Shown here one piece after another: positions 9,973 to 18,326 of a stretch of 64,000 nt of DNA. The translations under genes were made by a program, and so were the position numbers. Within the stretch, counting starts at the first letter, position 1. Each line of letters starts with the position of its first letter. Below the pieces are notes generated by a model, which saw only the letters and a list, made by a program, of their open reading frames with translations, did not search any database and was not told where the DNA came from. Source of the DNA: CALCHA01 sp035548175 (lineage in GTDB: Bacteria > Planctomycetota > Phycisphaerae > WQYP01). The DNA is taken from NCBI GenBank assembly GCA_035548175.1, contig DASZTO010000053.1, positions 12,050 through 76,049 on the forward strand, given 5' to 3'.

Positions 9973-11328
9973 TCAGAGGGATTCGGCGAGGTGGACGAGG
10001 CCGCGGATGCCGTCGCCGGGGAGGCGGGTAAAGGTGTGGTGTTGGCGGGGGGAATTCCAGGCGGCGTGCATGGCAGCGGCGAGATCGGAGGCGCCGCCCA
10101 TTTCGTAGACGCGCTTCTGGAGGGGGTGGAGGTTGGCGAGCATTTCGATGTTGTGGCGGCTTTCGGAGAGGAGGCCGCGGAGGATGGCCTGGAGAAACTG
10201 GTCGCGCGTGGCGCTCAGGGTGATGCGATCGAAGGCGGCGCCGATGGGGGCGTCGGGAGCGGGGATGGCGGCGCGGTCGCCGGCGAAGGCGGGGAGGCAG
10301 CGCGGGGCGAGGGGATCGGGCGGAGAGGAGGCGGCGGTGCGGCAGGCGCGGCGGAGGGCGGCGAACCATTGGGGGTCGGAGAGATCGCGGAACAATTCGC
10401 GGCGGGCCCAGGCGGTGGCGCTGCCGGCGGCGGCGATGGTGCGGACGGCGAGCCAGGTGGCGCGGGTGGCGAAGGGTCCGTTGGGACGTCCGACGCCGAC
10501 GGGGCGGGTGAGGATGCCCTCGGCGGGTGCGGGCGAGGTGAGCGAGAGGGCGAGGACGTCGGTGGAGCCGGCGTTGTGGGAGAGTTGGCCGGGGCGCATG
10601 GGGGTTTGGATGACGGCGGCGGAGGTATCGACGAAGCCGCCGGTGACGGGGGTGCCGGGGGTGAGACCGAGGCGGCGGGCGGCGGCGGGGGTGAGGCGGC
10701 CGGAGATTTCGTCGGCCCAGGCGAGGCGCGGGAGAGAGGCGGGGCGGATGCCGACGGCATGGCAGGCGGCGGGATCCCAGGAGAAATCGGTAATGCGGCA
10801 GAGGCCCAAGAAGACGGCGTTGGAAGGATCGATGACCCATTGGCCGGTGAGGTGGTGGGCGATGAGGCTGGAGAGTTGTCCGGCGCGGGCGTCATTTTTG
10901 AGGAGGGCGGGTTGATGTTGGGCGAGCCAGGCGAGGGTGGAGGCGCCGATGCCGCCGGGATAGGGGAGGTTGCCGAGGCGTGAGAGCCAGGTGCGTTTGG
11001 GGAGGCGGGCGAGGAGTTGGCGGGCGGTGTCGGTGGAGCGGCGGTCCTGGTGGGTGATGATGGGGGTGCGCGGGCGGCCGGCGGGGTCGGTGACGATGAC
11101 GCCGCTGGAGAAGGTGCCGTAGGCGATGATGTCGACAGCCCCCCTGCCGGCGGTGGCTTCGCGGGCGGCTTTGGCGAGGGCGCTGAGGAGGCGCGTGGGA
11201 TCGACCTCGACGCGCGGGCCATCGAAATGGGTGGGGTAGGCGGCCTTGGCGCGGGCGGCGAAGCGGCAGCCATCCCAGTAGCCGGCTTTGACGGAGGAGG
11301 AACCGCTGTCGAGGGCGAGGATGCGCAT
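9973..11328 (-). CDS. FGGY-family carbohydrate kinase
   Basis: A 451-aa sugar kinase of the FGGY family (xylulokinase, fuculokinase, sedoheptulokinase and relatives), which phosphorylates a sugar with ATP in the cytoplasm. The N-terminal actin-like ATPase strand MRILALDSGSSSVKAGYWDG holds the phosphate-1 motif. The inter-domain segment TPVTGGFVDTSAAV and the adenosine-binding HNAGSTDVLAL (in place of the usual LGTS) are in the expected order. The C-terminal third has the helical YEMGGASDLAAAMHAAWNSPRQ segment. At 451 aa it is somewhat shorter than xylulokinase. No sugar isomerase or transporter adjoins it, so the substrate is open. The gene reads on the minus strand, yet its plus strand is G-rich like the rest of the region. 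Confidence 0.8.
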   Translation of the reverse strand: MRILALDSGSSSVKAGYWDGCRFAARAKAAYPTHFDGPRVEVDPTRLLSALAKAAREATAGRGAVDIIAYGTFSSGVIVTDPAGRPRTPIITHQDRRSTDTARQLLARLPKRTWLSRLGNLPYPGGIGASTLAWLAQHQPALLKNDARAGQLSSLIAHHLTGQWVIDPSNAVFLGLCRITDFSWDPAACHAVGIRPASLPRLAWADEISGRLTPAAARRLGLTPGTPVTGGFVDTSAAVIQTPMRPGQLSHNAGSTDVLALSLTSPAPAEGILTRPVGVGRPNGPFATRATWLAVRTIAAAGSATAWARRELFRDLSDPQWFAALRRACRTAASSPPDPLAPRCLPAFAGDRAAIPAPDAPIGAAFDRITLSATRDQFLQAILRGLLSESRHNIEMLANLHPLQKRVYEMGGASDLAAAMHAAWNSPRQHHTFTRLPGDGIRGLVHLAESL

Positions 11329-11345
11329 GGTTGCTCAGCGACGGT

Positions 11346-11423
11346 AAATAGCCACGAAAAACACGCAAGACACGAAAAGACGACGGGGACTTTCCACAAA
11401 TGGCCACAAATGCGCACGAATGC
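11346..11423. repeat. ACGAAAA / CACAAA minirepeat cluster
   Basis: Between the kinase and the lipoprotein gene lies a run of related short words: ATAGCCACGAAAAACACG, AGACACGAAAAG, CCACAAATGGCCACAAAT. It is the same family as at 9561-9579 and 9721-9755. The rest of the 242-nt gap (11329-11570) is comparatively AT-rich and holds no gene. Confidence 0.65.
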
Positions 11424-11552
11424 CGTGTGTTGTGATGCGCGTTGCGGTCGCGCGGCGCCTTTCCGGAAAATTGGTTGCTTTTGGTACTTTTTTCTCTCGA
11501 CAGTTGGGACGGGCGAACTGTGAAAACCTAGTTGCAGTGATTTGCGTAGATT

Positions 11553-11561
11553 TGTGGATAA
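11553..11561 (-). other. Single perfect DnaA-box match
   Basis: TGTGGATAA on the plus strand is the exact complement of the consensus DnaA box TTATCCACA. It sits in the AT-rich gap just downstream of the lipoprotein stop codon. I see only one copy and no dnaA, dnaN or box cluster nearby, so this is not evidence for an origin; an isolated box may titrate DnaA or be chance. Confidence 0.3.
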
Positions 11562-11570
11562 TTTTCGTCG

Positions 11571-11999
11571 TCAGGGGGATGATTTGATGGGGGCGGGTCC
11601 GGGTTCGACGTTGCTCGGGGAGATGCCGGGGGGCAGGACGCTGGAGAAGCGGGCGGATTCGGCGAACATCTGGTCGCCGCGCATGTGACCTTCGACATGG
11701 ACGGGCATGTAGCGATCGAGTTTGTCGAGGGTGGTGGGATGATTGTCGAGATAGAACCTGGTGTTGACGTCGTATTTGACCTCGACGATGTTGGGGATGG
11801 CGGCTTGGCCGCCGATGCTTTTGGGGTTGTTATTTTCGCTGATGATCATGGTGGAGGTGGTGAAGCGGAGGCTGATGATGTTGCCGGAGAAGGAGCGGTA
11901 GTCAGGATCGTTGGGGCGGGCGGAGGAGGCGGCGTGGTGGGAGGCGCAGGCGGCGAGGAGGAGGGGTAAGGCGAGGAGCGCGAGAGCGGGTCGGGGCAT
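11571..11999 (-). CDS. Small lipoprotein of unknown function
   Basis: A 142-aa protein with a clear lipoprotein signal peptide (MPRPALALLALPLLLAACAS; lipobox LAAC). After a short Ser/Ala linker the mature part is predicted beta-rich and contains VEVKYDVNTRFYLDN and MPVHVEGHMRGDQMFAESARF, a pattern like small OB-fold or DUF5666-type domains, though I cannot assign the family. The ATG overlaps the miaA stop by one nucleotide (TGATG), so it is probably translated by reinitiation after miaA. A surface or periplasmic location is likely. Confidence 0.75.
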   Translation of the reverse strand: MPRPALALLALPLLLAACASHHAASSARPNDPDYRSFSGNIISLRFTTSTMIISENNNPKSIGGQAAIPNIVEVKYDVNTRFYLDNHPTTLDKLDRYMPVHVEGHMRGDQMFAESARFSSVLPPGISPSNVEPGPAPIKSSP

Positions 12000-12943
12000 C
12001 AGGGTTCTCCTGCGAGAGGGAGGGCTCGTTCGAGAAGCGCGTCTGTGGAGGCATCTTCGGGAGCGTCGAGCCAGTGTACAGCGCTTTGCGCCGGCGGCCA
12101 GCGTTTGAGCCAGGTGCGTTGCATTTTGGCGAGGTGGCGGGTTTGGATTTTGATTTGCTCGACGGCGTCTTCGAGAGCTTGCGGCGTCTGGCGGCCGGCG
12201 AAGTAGGCGAGGAGTTCCTTGTAGCCGACGGCGCTGGCGGCTTCGGGAGAAAAGCCGCGCGGGTCCTGGCGGAGGCGGTCGACTTCCTCGAGCAGGCCGG
12301 AAGCCATCATGGTTTTGACGCGGGCGTTGATGCGGCGGTTGAGGGCGTCCTTGTCGCGGCGGATGCCGAGGTAGCGGGCGCGGAGTTGCGGGTGTTCGGC
12401 GGCCCACTGGGTTTGCAGGGTGGTGATGGGGGTGCCGGTGAGCTGATAAACCTCGAGGGCGCGGACGATGCGGCGGAGGTCGTTGGGGTGGATGCGCGTG
12501 GCGGCGGCGGGATCGATGGAGGCGAGTTGCTGGTGCAGAGCGGCGCTGCCTTCGGTGTGGGCGCGGGCGTGGAGGGTGGCGCGGATGTGGGGATCGGCGC
12601 TGGGGCCTTCGAAGAGGCCTTCGATGAGGGCGCGGAGGTAGAGGATGGTGCCGCCGATGAGGATGAGGGGGCGGTTTTCTCTTGCGGCGGCATCGATGTG
12701 CGGGCGGGCTTCGGCGGCGAAGCGGGCGGCGGAGTAGGTATCCCAGGGGTCGGCGACGTCGATCATGAGGTGGGGGATGCGGGCGCGGGTTTCGGGGGAG
12801 GGCTTGGCGGTGCCGATGTCCATGCCGCGGTAGACCTGCATGGAATCGACGGCGAGGAGTATGGCGCCGGTGCGCGCGGCGAGGGCTTCGGCGAGGTCGG
12901 ACTTGCCGGAGGCGGTGCAGCCGAGGATGACGAGGGGGGGCAT
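11999..12943 (-). CDS. miaA: tRNA dimethylallyltransferase MiaA
   Basis: MiaA transfers a dimethylallyl group to N6 of A37 in tRNAs that read codons starting with U. The 314-aa protein is the usual length. The P-loop is seen at the N-terminus as GCTASGKSDLA, followed by the substrate-binding DSMQVYRGMDIGTAKPS, GGTILYLRAL (GGTGLY-like, with Gly to Ile), and the RIHPNDLRRIVRALEVY segment that contacts tRNA. ASAVGYKELLAYF and QIKIQTRHLAKMQRTWLKR complete the family signature. The downstream lipoprotein overlaps its stop. The upstream gap shared with the divergent histidine kinase carries an AGTCAG repeat run at 12954-12983. Confidence 0.95.
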   Translation of the reverse strand: MPPLVILGCTASGKSDLAEALAARTGAILLAVDSMQVYRGMDIGTAKPSPETRARIPHLMIDVADPWDTYSAARFAAEARPHIDAAARENRPLILIGGTILYLRALIEGLFEGPSADPHIRATLHARAHTEGSAALHQQLASIDPAAATRIHPNDLRRIVRALEVYQLTGTPITTLQTQWAAEHPQLRARYLGIRRDKDALNRRINARVKTMMASGLLEEVDRLRQDPRGFSPEAASAVGYKELLAYFAGRQTPQALEDAVEQIKIQTRHLAKMQRTWLKRWPPAQSAVHWLDAPEDASTDALLERALPLAGEP

Positions 12944-12953
12944 GGGAGGGGCC

Positions 12954-12983
12954 AGTAGTCAGTAGTCAGAAGTCAGAAGTCAG
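12954..12983. repeat. AGTCAG tandem repeat run (copy 1)
   Basis: Four 7-8 nt units of the type AGTAGTCAG / AAGTCAG stand in tandem immediately upstream of miaA. The same repeat word recurs inside mutS at 17491-17523. It sits between divergent miaA and the histidine kinase gene, upstream of the -10 box of the latter. Confidence 0.85.
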
Positions 12984-13021
12984 GGGTCGGTGCGCTGGTG
13001 CGACACGCGTGGGATGGAACG

Positions 13022-13027
13022 TATACT
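13022..13027 (+). promoter_or_regulatory. -10 box TATACT of the histidine kinase gene
   Basis: TATACT lies 43 nt before the chosen start at 13071, giving an expected transcript start near 13034. The leader would then contain the GGAGCAGGG ribosome-binding site at 13055-13063. No convincing -35 hexamer is visible. Confidence 0.5.
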
Positions 13028-13070
13028 AGGGGTACAGTTGAGTAAAGCGTCGATGGAGCAGGGTGCAGGT

Positions 13071-15452
13071 ATGGCGTCGGATTCGTTGTCGGAAGTGCTG
13101 CGCGAGGTGATGGCGCATACGTCGGCGGCGATGGCGGTGATCGACGGGGGGAGGCAGCGTTTTCGGTGGTGCAATGCGGCGTATCAGCGGGAACTGGAGG
13201 AGCCCTACCGGACGCGCGGGGTGGCGGGGGCGGCGTATACGGATGTGTTCCCGGAGGCGCGGAAGGTGGGGCTGGAGGCGAATCTGCTGCGGGTGATCGG
13301 GGAGCGGTGCACGCTGACGTTTCCGGAATTTGAATATGGGAGCGCGTCCGGGGGAGTGCGGTACTGGCGCGTGGAGATGTCGCCGCTGGCGGGGCCGGAG
13401 GAGGCGGGGCCGGCGGATGTGTTGATTCAGGCGTATGAGGTGACGGAAGCGGTGCGGTCGCGGCGGGAGGCATTGGCGCTGGCGGAGCAGCTTCAGGCGT
13501 CGAACGAGCGGTGGGAACTGGCGTTGCGGGGGACGCAGGATGGGCTGTGGGACTGGGACGTGCGGAGGGATGAGGTGTACTGGTCGCCGCGGGCGAAGGA
13601 GATGGTGGGGTATGGCGCGCAGGAGATCGCGACGCGGGAGGCGGTGCGGGAATTGATGCATCCTGAGGACCGGGAAGCGACCTGGGGAAAGGTGGTGGCG
13701 CAGCTGGAGGGGAAGGGGGATTTCCTGGAGGTGGAATATCGGCTGCGGCACAAGGCGGGGGGCTACCGGTGGGTGCTGGCGCGGGGGCTGATCGTGCGCG
13801 ACCAGGCGGGCAGGGCGATGCGGGTGGTGGGGTCTCACCGGGACGTGACCCAGCGGCGGGAGATGGAGGACGATCTGCGGTCGAACGAAGGGCGTCTGCA
13901 GGTGGCGCTGGAGGCGGCGAAGCTGGGGTTGTGGGAGGTGGATTTTGCGACCGGGGCGGTGGCGGAATCGGAGGCGATGCTGAAGCTCTTTGGGGTTCCG
14001 GCGGGCAAGCGGCACGGGCATGCGTCGGAGTGGTCGCAGTATTTTGATCCGGCGGATTTGGGGCCGCTGCAGGAGGCCTATTTCGCGGCGGTGGCGGGGG
14101 CGGGGGATTTCACGGCGGAGACGCGACTGCGCGGGGCGGACGGCGTGACGCGCTGGGTGTCGGGGCGGGGGCGGGTGATCCGCGGACCCGGCGGCGCGCC
14201 GCTGCGGATGGTGGGCGTTTGTTCGGAGATCACGGCGCAGCGGCAGGCGCAGGAGGAACTGGAGAAGGCGAAAGATGAGGCGGAGGCGGCGAATCTGGCG
14301 AAGGATCGGTTCCTGGCGGTGCTGTCGCATGAACTGCGCACGCCGCTGACGCCGGTGGTGATCACGCTCGCGGCGCTGGAGAACGATGGCACGCTGCCGG
14401 AGGGAGTGCGGCAGGATGTGGGGATGATCCGGCGGAACATCGATCTGGAAACGCAGTTGATCGACGATCTGCTGGATGTGACGCGGATCGCCAATGGAAA
14501 GCTGCGGTTGAGCCCGCGGGCGGTGAAGGTGCACGAGCTGCTGGAGCATGTCTGCACGATCTGCGCGGCGGATGCACGGGCGAAGGGGATCAGCCTCGCG
14601 TGTCGGCTGGAGGCGGAGCGGGACCTGGTGGAGGCGGATCCGGGGCGTCTGGAGCAGGTGTTCTGGAATCTGGTGAAGAACGCGATCAAGTTCACGCCGG
14701 GGGGCGGCCAGGTGGAATTGCTCACGCGGCAGGAGGAGGAGGCGGAGAGTGCGTGGCTGCGGGTGAGCGTGCGCGACACGGGGGTGGGCATTGTGCCGGA
14801 GGTGAAGGAGCGGATTTTCAATGCGTTCGAGCAGGGGGAGCAGACGGTGACGCGGACGTTCGGAGGGTTGGGACTGGGGCTGGCGATTTCCAAGGCGATC
14901 GTGGAGCTGCACGGGGGAACGATCGGTGTGGAGAGCGAGGGGAAAGGGAAGGGGGCAACGTTTCATGTGATGCTGCCGTTGAAGGCGCAGGTGCGGGACG
15001 TGGACGAGGCGGCGCGGGGCGCGGACAGGTCGCGCGGGGCAGGCGTGGATGGCAAGGGGCTGCGGATTCTGCTGGTGGACGATCATGTGGACACGCTGCG
15101 GGTGACGGAGCGTCTGCTGGGGGCGCTGGGGATGCGGGTGAGCAAGGCGGCGACGATGCGCGAGGCGGTGGCGGCGGCGGAGGGTGAGCCGTTCGATCTG
15201 CTGATTTCGGACATCGGGCTGCCGGACGGATCGGGGCTGGAGCTGCTGGGGCAGGTGCGGCGGGTGCAACCGGGGCTGCCGGCCATTGCGCTGAGCGGAT
15301 TCGGGATGGAAGCGGACATGGAGCGGAGCCTGGAGGCGGGGTTTCGGGCGCACCTGACCAAGCCGGTGGAACCGGAGGAATTGGAGCGGGCGATACGGGA
15401 AGCGGTTGAGGGGGAAAGGCGAAACGCAAGAGTCAACACGCAAAGCGGGTGA
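13071..15452 (+). CDS. PAS-domain hybrid histidine kinase / response regulator
   Basis: A 793-aa soluble hybrid sensor kinase. Three PAS/PAC modules fill the first 400 residues (AMAVIDGGRQRFRWCNAAYQ; WELALRGTQDGLWDWDV with VLARGLIVRD; LQVALEAAKLGLWEVD). A HisKA domain follows with the phospho-acceptor LSHELRTPLTP (H420), then a HATPase_c domain with WNLVKNAIKFTP (N box), RDTGVGIVPE and GGLGLGLAISKAIV (G boxes), and a C-terminal receiver domain with DDHVDTLR and the phosphoryl-acceptor LLISDIGLPDG (D714). No membrane helices are evident, so it probably senses a cytoplasmic cue. The start at 13071 is preferred for its Shine-Dalgarno; ATG 13053 is possible. The last 11 codons are written in an AACGCAA-type repeat like the one inside mutS. 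Confidence 0.92.
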   Translation: MASDSLSEVLREVMAHTSAAMAVIDGGRQRFRWCNAAYQRELEEPYRTRGVAGAAYTDVFPEARKVGLEANLLRVIGERCTLTFPEFEYGSASGGVRYWRVEMSPLAGPEEAGPADVLIQAYEVTEAVRSRREALALAEQLQASNERWELALRGTQDGLWDWDVRRDEVYWSPRAKEMVGYGAQEIATREAVRELMHPEDREATWGKVVAQLEGKGDFLEVEYRLRHKAGGYRWVLARGLIVRDQAGRAMRVVGSHRDVTQRREMEDDLRSNEGRLQVALEAAKLGLWEVDFATGAVAESEAMLKLFGVPAGKRHGHASEWSQYFDPADLGPLQEAYFAAVAGAGDFTAETRLRGADGVTRWVSGRGRVIRGPGGAPLRMVGVCSEITAQRQAQEELEKAKDEAEAANLAKDRFLAVLSHELRTPLTPVVITLAALENDGTLPEGVRQDVGMIRRNIDLETQLIDDLLDVTRIANGKLRLSPRAVKVHELLEHVCTICAADARAKGISLACRLEAERDLVEADPGRLEQVFWNLVKNAIKFTPGGGQVELLTRQEEEAESAWLRVSVRDTGVGIVPEVKERIFNAFEQGEQTVTRTFGGLGLGLAISKAIVELHGGTIGVESEGKGKGATFHVMLPLKAQVRDVDEAARGADRSRGAGVDGKGLRILLVDDHVDTLRVTERLLGALGMRVSKAATMREAVAAAEGEPFDLLISDIGLPDGSGLELLGQVRRVQPGLPAIALSGFGMEADMERSLEAGFRAHLTKPVEPEELERAIREAVEGERRNARVNTQSG
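15418..15449. repeat. AACGCAA-type minirepeat at the 3' end of the kinase gene
   Basis: The sequence GAAACGCAAGAGTCAACACG continues into CAAAGCGGG and encodes the last residues of the kinase (RRNARVNTQSG). It resembles the A-rich insertion inside mutS at 15957-15992, only 500 nt downstream. Confidence 0.5.
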
Positions 15453-15507
15453 TGGCGAGGGACCTGGGGCGGGGGCGTTGCTATGGCGGGGCGGAAGGCC
15501 CAAACCG

Positions 15508-15513
15508 TATACT
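15508..15513 (+). promoter_or_regulatory. -10 box TATACT of mutS, 8 nt from the start codon
   Basis: TATACT ends 8 nt before the mutS ATG at 15522. With the usual 6-7 nt to the transcript start, the mRNA would begin at or within 1-2 nt of the ATG, so it would be leaderless. No Shine-Dalgarno precedes the ATG (the intervening bases are CTCCGCCT), which fits. Confidence 0.55.
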
Positions 15514-15521
15514 CTCCGCCT

Positions 15522-18293
15522 ATGACCGACACCGCGGCGAAAGATTCGATTCATGCGATTGATCCGGCGACGCTGACGCCGGCGATGCGGCAGTATCAGC
15601 AGTACAAGCAGCAGTATCCGGATGCGATTTTGTTTTTTCGCATCGGGGATTTTTACGAATGCTTTTACGAGGATGCGCGGACGGTGGCGCGGGTGCTGGG
15701 GGTGGCGCTGACGGCGCGGAGCAAGGGAGAGAATCCGGTGCCGATGGCGGGGGTGCCGTTCCATGCGGTGGAGACGTATCTGCATCGGATGATCGCGGCG
15801 GGGTACAAGGTGGCGATCTGCGAGCAGATGGAGGATCCCAAGAATGCCAAGGGGGTGATCAAGCGGGAGGTGACGCGGCTGGTGACGCCGGGGACGCTGA
15901 CCGAGGAGGCGATGCTGGATGGGCGGGAGGAGAATTTTCTGGCGGCGGCGGTTTGTGGAAACGCAAAAGGCAAAGCACAAAACGCAAAAACGGGGGGAGG
16001 TGACGTAGCGACTGCGGAGGGTGGGGATATTTGTGCGCTGGCCTGGTGCGAGCTTTCGACGGGGAAGTTTCTGACGTTTGTCGGCTCGGCGGCGGCGTGC
16101 CGGGAGGAAGTGGCGCGGGTGCGGCCGCGGGAATTGCTGTTCGCGGAGGGCGGGGACCAGCAGGGCGGCGCGGCGCCGGGGTGGGTGGAGGATTTTCGCG
16201 GTGCGATTGCCGGGGGCGGCGCCGGGCCGGCGCTCACGGGCAGGCCGGCGTGGCAGATGGATGGCCATCATGCGGCGCAGATGCTCAAGTCGCACTATGG
16301 GGTGGCGTCGTTTGGGGGGTTTGGCTATGAGACGGACGGGGAGTTGGCGCTGCGGGCGGCGGGGGCGCTGGTGGCGTATCTGCATGAGACGCAGAAGGCG
16401 GCGCTGGAGCATTTGCAGCCGCCGCGGGCGTTCGAGCGGACGCGGCACCTGGTGATCGATCCGACGAGTCTGCGCAGCCTGGAAGTGCTGCGGACGATGC
16501 GGGGCAACGGGGTGGAGGGATCGCTGGTGGGGGCGATCGATCGGACGCTCACGCCGATGGGCTCGCGGCTGCTCAGGAACTGGCTGTGCTATCCGCTGCG
16601 CGATGTCGGGGAGATTTGCCGGCGTCACGATGCGGTGGAGCAGCTTGTCGGCGAGGAGCAGGCGCTGACGAAGATCCGTGCGGCGCTGGCGGAATGCTCG
16701 GACATCGAGAGGATCACGGCGCGCTTGTGCTGCCGGCGGGCGAGTCCGCGGGACCTGGTGGCGCTGGCGCGGAGCCTGGGGACGCTGACCTCGGCGGCGG
16801 TGACGCTGGCGGAATTGGCGGCGCAGGGCGGGGATGGACGGCATTGGGAGGCGCTGCTGGATGCGGCGCCGGCGGGCAACGACATCGCGGCGGAGATCAC
16901 CTGCTGCATTGTCGACGAGCCGCCGGGGCATCTGCGGGATGGGAACATCATTCGCGATGGATGCAATGCGGAGCTGGATCGGCTGCGGGCGCTGTCGCGC
17001 GATTCGCGCACATTTCTGGCCGAGTATCAATCGAAGCTGATCGCCCGCTGCAGCATTCCGTCGCTGAAGGTCGGCTACAACAAGGTGTTCGGGTTTTATA
17101 TCGAAGTGACGAACACGCATGTGGAGAAGATTCCGGCGGACTTCATCCGCAAGCAGACGGTGCGGAACGCGGAGCGCTACATCACGCCGGAGCTGAAGCA
17201 GTATGAATCGGATATTTTAACGGCGCAGGAGCGGGGCCTGGCGCTGGAGCAGGAGATTTTCGAGAACCTGCGCACGAAGCTGGCGGAGCGCGTGGAGACG
17301 CTGCAGAAGCTGGCGGCGTGTGCGGCAGAGCTGGATGTGTTTGGGGGGCTGGCGACGCTGGCGCGGGCGCGGCGCTATTGCCGGCCGATGATGACCGGTG
17401 AGAAGGTGCTGGCGATCGAGGATGGGCGCCATCCGGTGGTGGAGCAGACGCTGGGGGAGAAATTCGTGCCCAACGACACGGCCATGGGCGAGAAGTCAGA
17501 AGTCAGCAGTCAGAAGTCAGAAGGGGTGACGCTGCATCTGATTACCGGGCCGAACATGGCGGGCAAGTCAACGTATATTCGGCAGGTGGCGCTGCTGGTG
17601 CTGATGGCGCAGGCGGGGTCGTTCATTCCAGCCAAGCGTGCGACGATCGGGGTGGTGGATCGGCTGTTCACGCGCGTGGGGGCCTCCGACGACCTGGCCG
17701 GCGGGCAGTCGACGTTCATGGTGGAAATGACCGAGACGGCGAACATCCTGCATCATGCGACGGAGCAGTCGCTGGTGATTCTGGATGAGATCGGGCGGGG
17801 GACGTCGACGCTCGACGGGCTGGCGCTGGCGTGGGCGATCGCGGAGTTTCTCGCGGACACGACCAGGGCGCGAACGCTCTTTGCGACGCACTATCACGAG
17901 CTGACCGAGCTTGCGGAGACGAGCAAAGCGGTGGCGAATTACAACGTGCTGGTGCGCGAGTGGGAGGACCAGGTGGTCTTCATGCACCGCATCGCGCCGG
18001 GCCAGGCGGACAAGAGTTACGGGGTGCAGGTGGCGCGGCTGGCGGGGGTGCCGCGGAGCGTGATCGCGCGGGCGCGGGCGTTGATGGGGCAACTGGCGGT
18101 GCACGTGGGCAAGAGCGGGAGGGCCAAGGCCGCGGCGGCGACGGTGACCCCGCAGATCGGGATGTTTGATCCTGTCGATCAGCAGGCGCTCACGCAGCTT
18201 CGCGCCCTGGACATGAACCGCATGAGCCCGATGCAGGCGTGGGAAGCGCTCAAGGCGCTGCAGGGGATGGTGGAGCAGAAGAAGGGCGGCTGA
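15522..18293 (+). CDS. mutS: DNA mismatch repair ATPase MutS
   Basis: MutS recognises mismatches and starts methyl-independent or -directed repair. The 923-aa protein has the mismatch-reading Phe-x-Glu in GDFYECF (F44, E46), the connector, the lever and clamp domains, a Walker A ITGPNMAGKST (K682), Walker B LVILDEIGRGTSTLDG and the helix-turn-helix end. It is longer than E. coli MutS (853 aa), partly because of two in-frame insertions made of repeat DNA. Residues 146-169 (GNAKGKAQNAKTGGG region) interrupt the link between LAAAV and ICALAWCELSTGKF. Residues about 657-667 (EKSEVSSQKSE) lie between NDTAMG and the strand that leads into Walker A. All catalytic motifs are intact, so the gene should be functional. 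Confidence 0.96.
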   Translation: MTDTAAKDSIHAIDPATLTPAMRQYQQYKQQYPDAILFFRIGDFYECFYEDARTVARVLGVALTARSKGENPVPMAGVPFHAVETYLHRMIAAGYKVAICEQMEDPKNAKGVIKREVTRLVTPGTLTEEAMLDGREENFLAAAVCGNAKGKAQNAKTGGGDVATAEGGDICALAWCELSTGKFLTFVGSAAACREEVARVRPRELLFAEGGDQQGGAAPGWVEDFRGAIAGGGAGPALTGRPAWQMDGHHAAQMLKSHYGVASFGGFGYETDGELALRAAGALVAYLHETQKAALEHLQPPRAFERTRHLVIDPTSLRSLEVLRTMRGNGVEGSLVGAIDRTLTPMGSRLLRNWLCYPLRDVGEICRRHDAVEQLVGEEQALTKIRAALAECSDIERITARLCCRRASPRDLVALARSLGTLTSAAVTLAELAAQGGDGRHWEALLDAAPAGNDIAAEITCCIVDEPPGHLRDGNIIRDGCNAELDRLRALSRDSRTFLAEYQSKLIARCSIPSLKVGYNKVFGFYIEVTNTHVEKIPADFIRKQTVRNAERYITPELKQYESDILTAQERGLALEQEIFENLRTKLAERVETLQKLAACAAELDVFGGLATLARARRYCRPMMTGEKVLAIEDGRHPVVEQTLGEKFVPNDTAMGEKSEVSSQKSEGVTLHLITGPNMAGKSTYIRQVALLVLMAQAGSFIPAKRATIGVVDRLFTRVGASDDLAGGQSTFMVEMTETANILHHATEQSLVILDEIGRGTSTLDGLALAWAIAEFLADTTRARTLFATHYHELTELAETSKAVANYNVLVREWEDQVVFMHRIAPGQADKSYGVQVARLAGVPRSVIARARALMGQLAVHVGKSGRAKAAAATVTPQIGMFDPVDQQALTQLRALDMNRMSPMQAWEALKALQGMVEQKKGG
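15957..15992. repeat. In-frame A-rich minirepeat insertion in mutS (domain I/II junction)
   Basis: The stretch is built of GGAAACGCAAAAGGC, AAAGCAC and AAAACGCAAAAACGG and reads through as GNAKGKAQNAKTG. Comparison with the general MutS fold (EENFLAAA... directly followed by LAWCELSTGKF in other MutS) shows it as additional sequence at a surface linker. It belongs to the A-rich minirepeats also seen at 15418-15449 and, more loosely, at 9721-9755. Confidence 0.7.
17491..17523. repeat. In-frame AGTCAG repeat insertion in mutS before Walker A (copy 2)
   Basis: AGAAGTCAG, AAGTCAG, CAGTCAG and AAGTCAG units stand in tandem and encode EKSEVSSQKSE, some 15 residues before the Walker A loop. The word is the same as in the intergenic copy at 12954-12983. 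The reading frame is kept on both sides. Confidence 0.85.
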
Positions 18294-18326
18294 GGTCAGC
18301 GCGGGGCGGCGGGCGGCAAGGGCGCT

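Noticed and set aside
11541..11570. Origin of replication suggested by a perfect DnaA box
   Set aside because: Only one box, no cluster, and no dnaA, dnaN, gyrB or parAB genes nearby.
12954..12983. CRISPR-like array of AGTCAG units
   Set aside because: Units are 7-8 nt in direct tandem without spacers, and no cas genes are present; a simple tandem repeat explains it.
13026..17120. A 1364-aa minus-strand open frame across the kinase and mutS
   Set aside because: It runs through two well-supported plus-strand genes and their gap and is rich in Arg, His and Pro; it exists because stop codons are rare in this composition.
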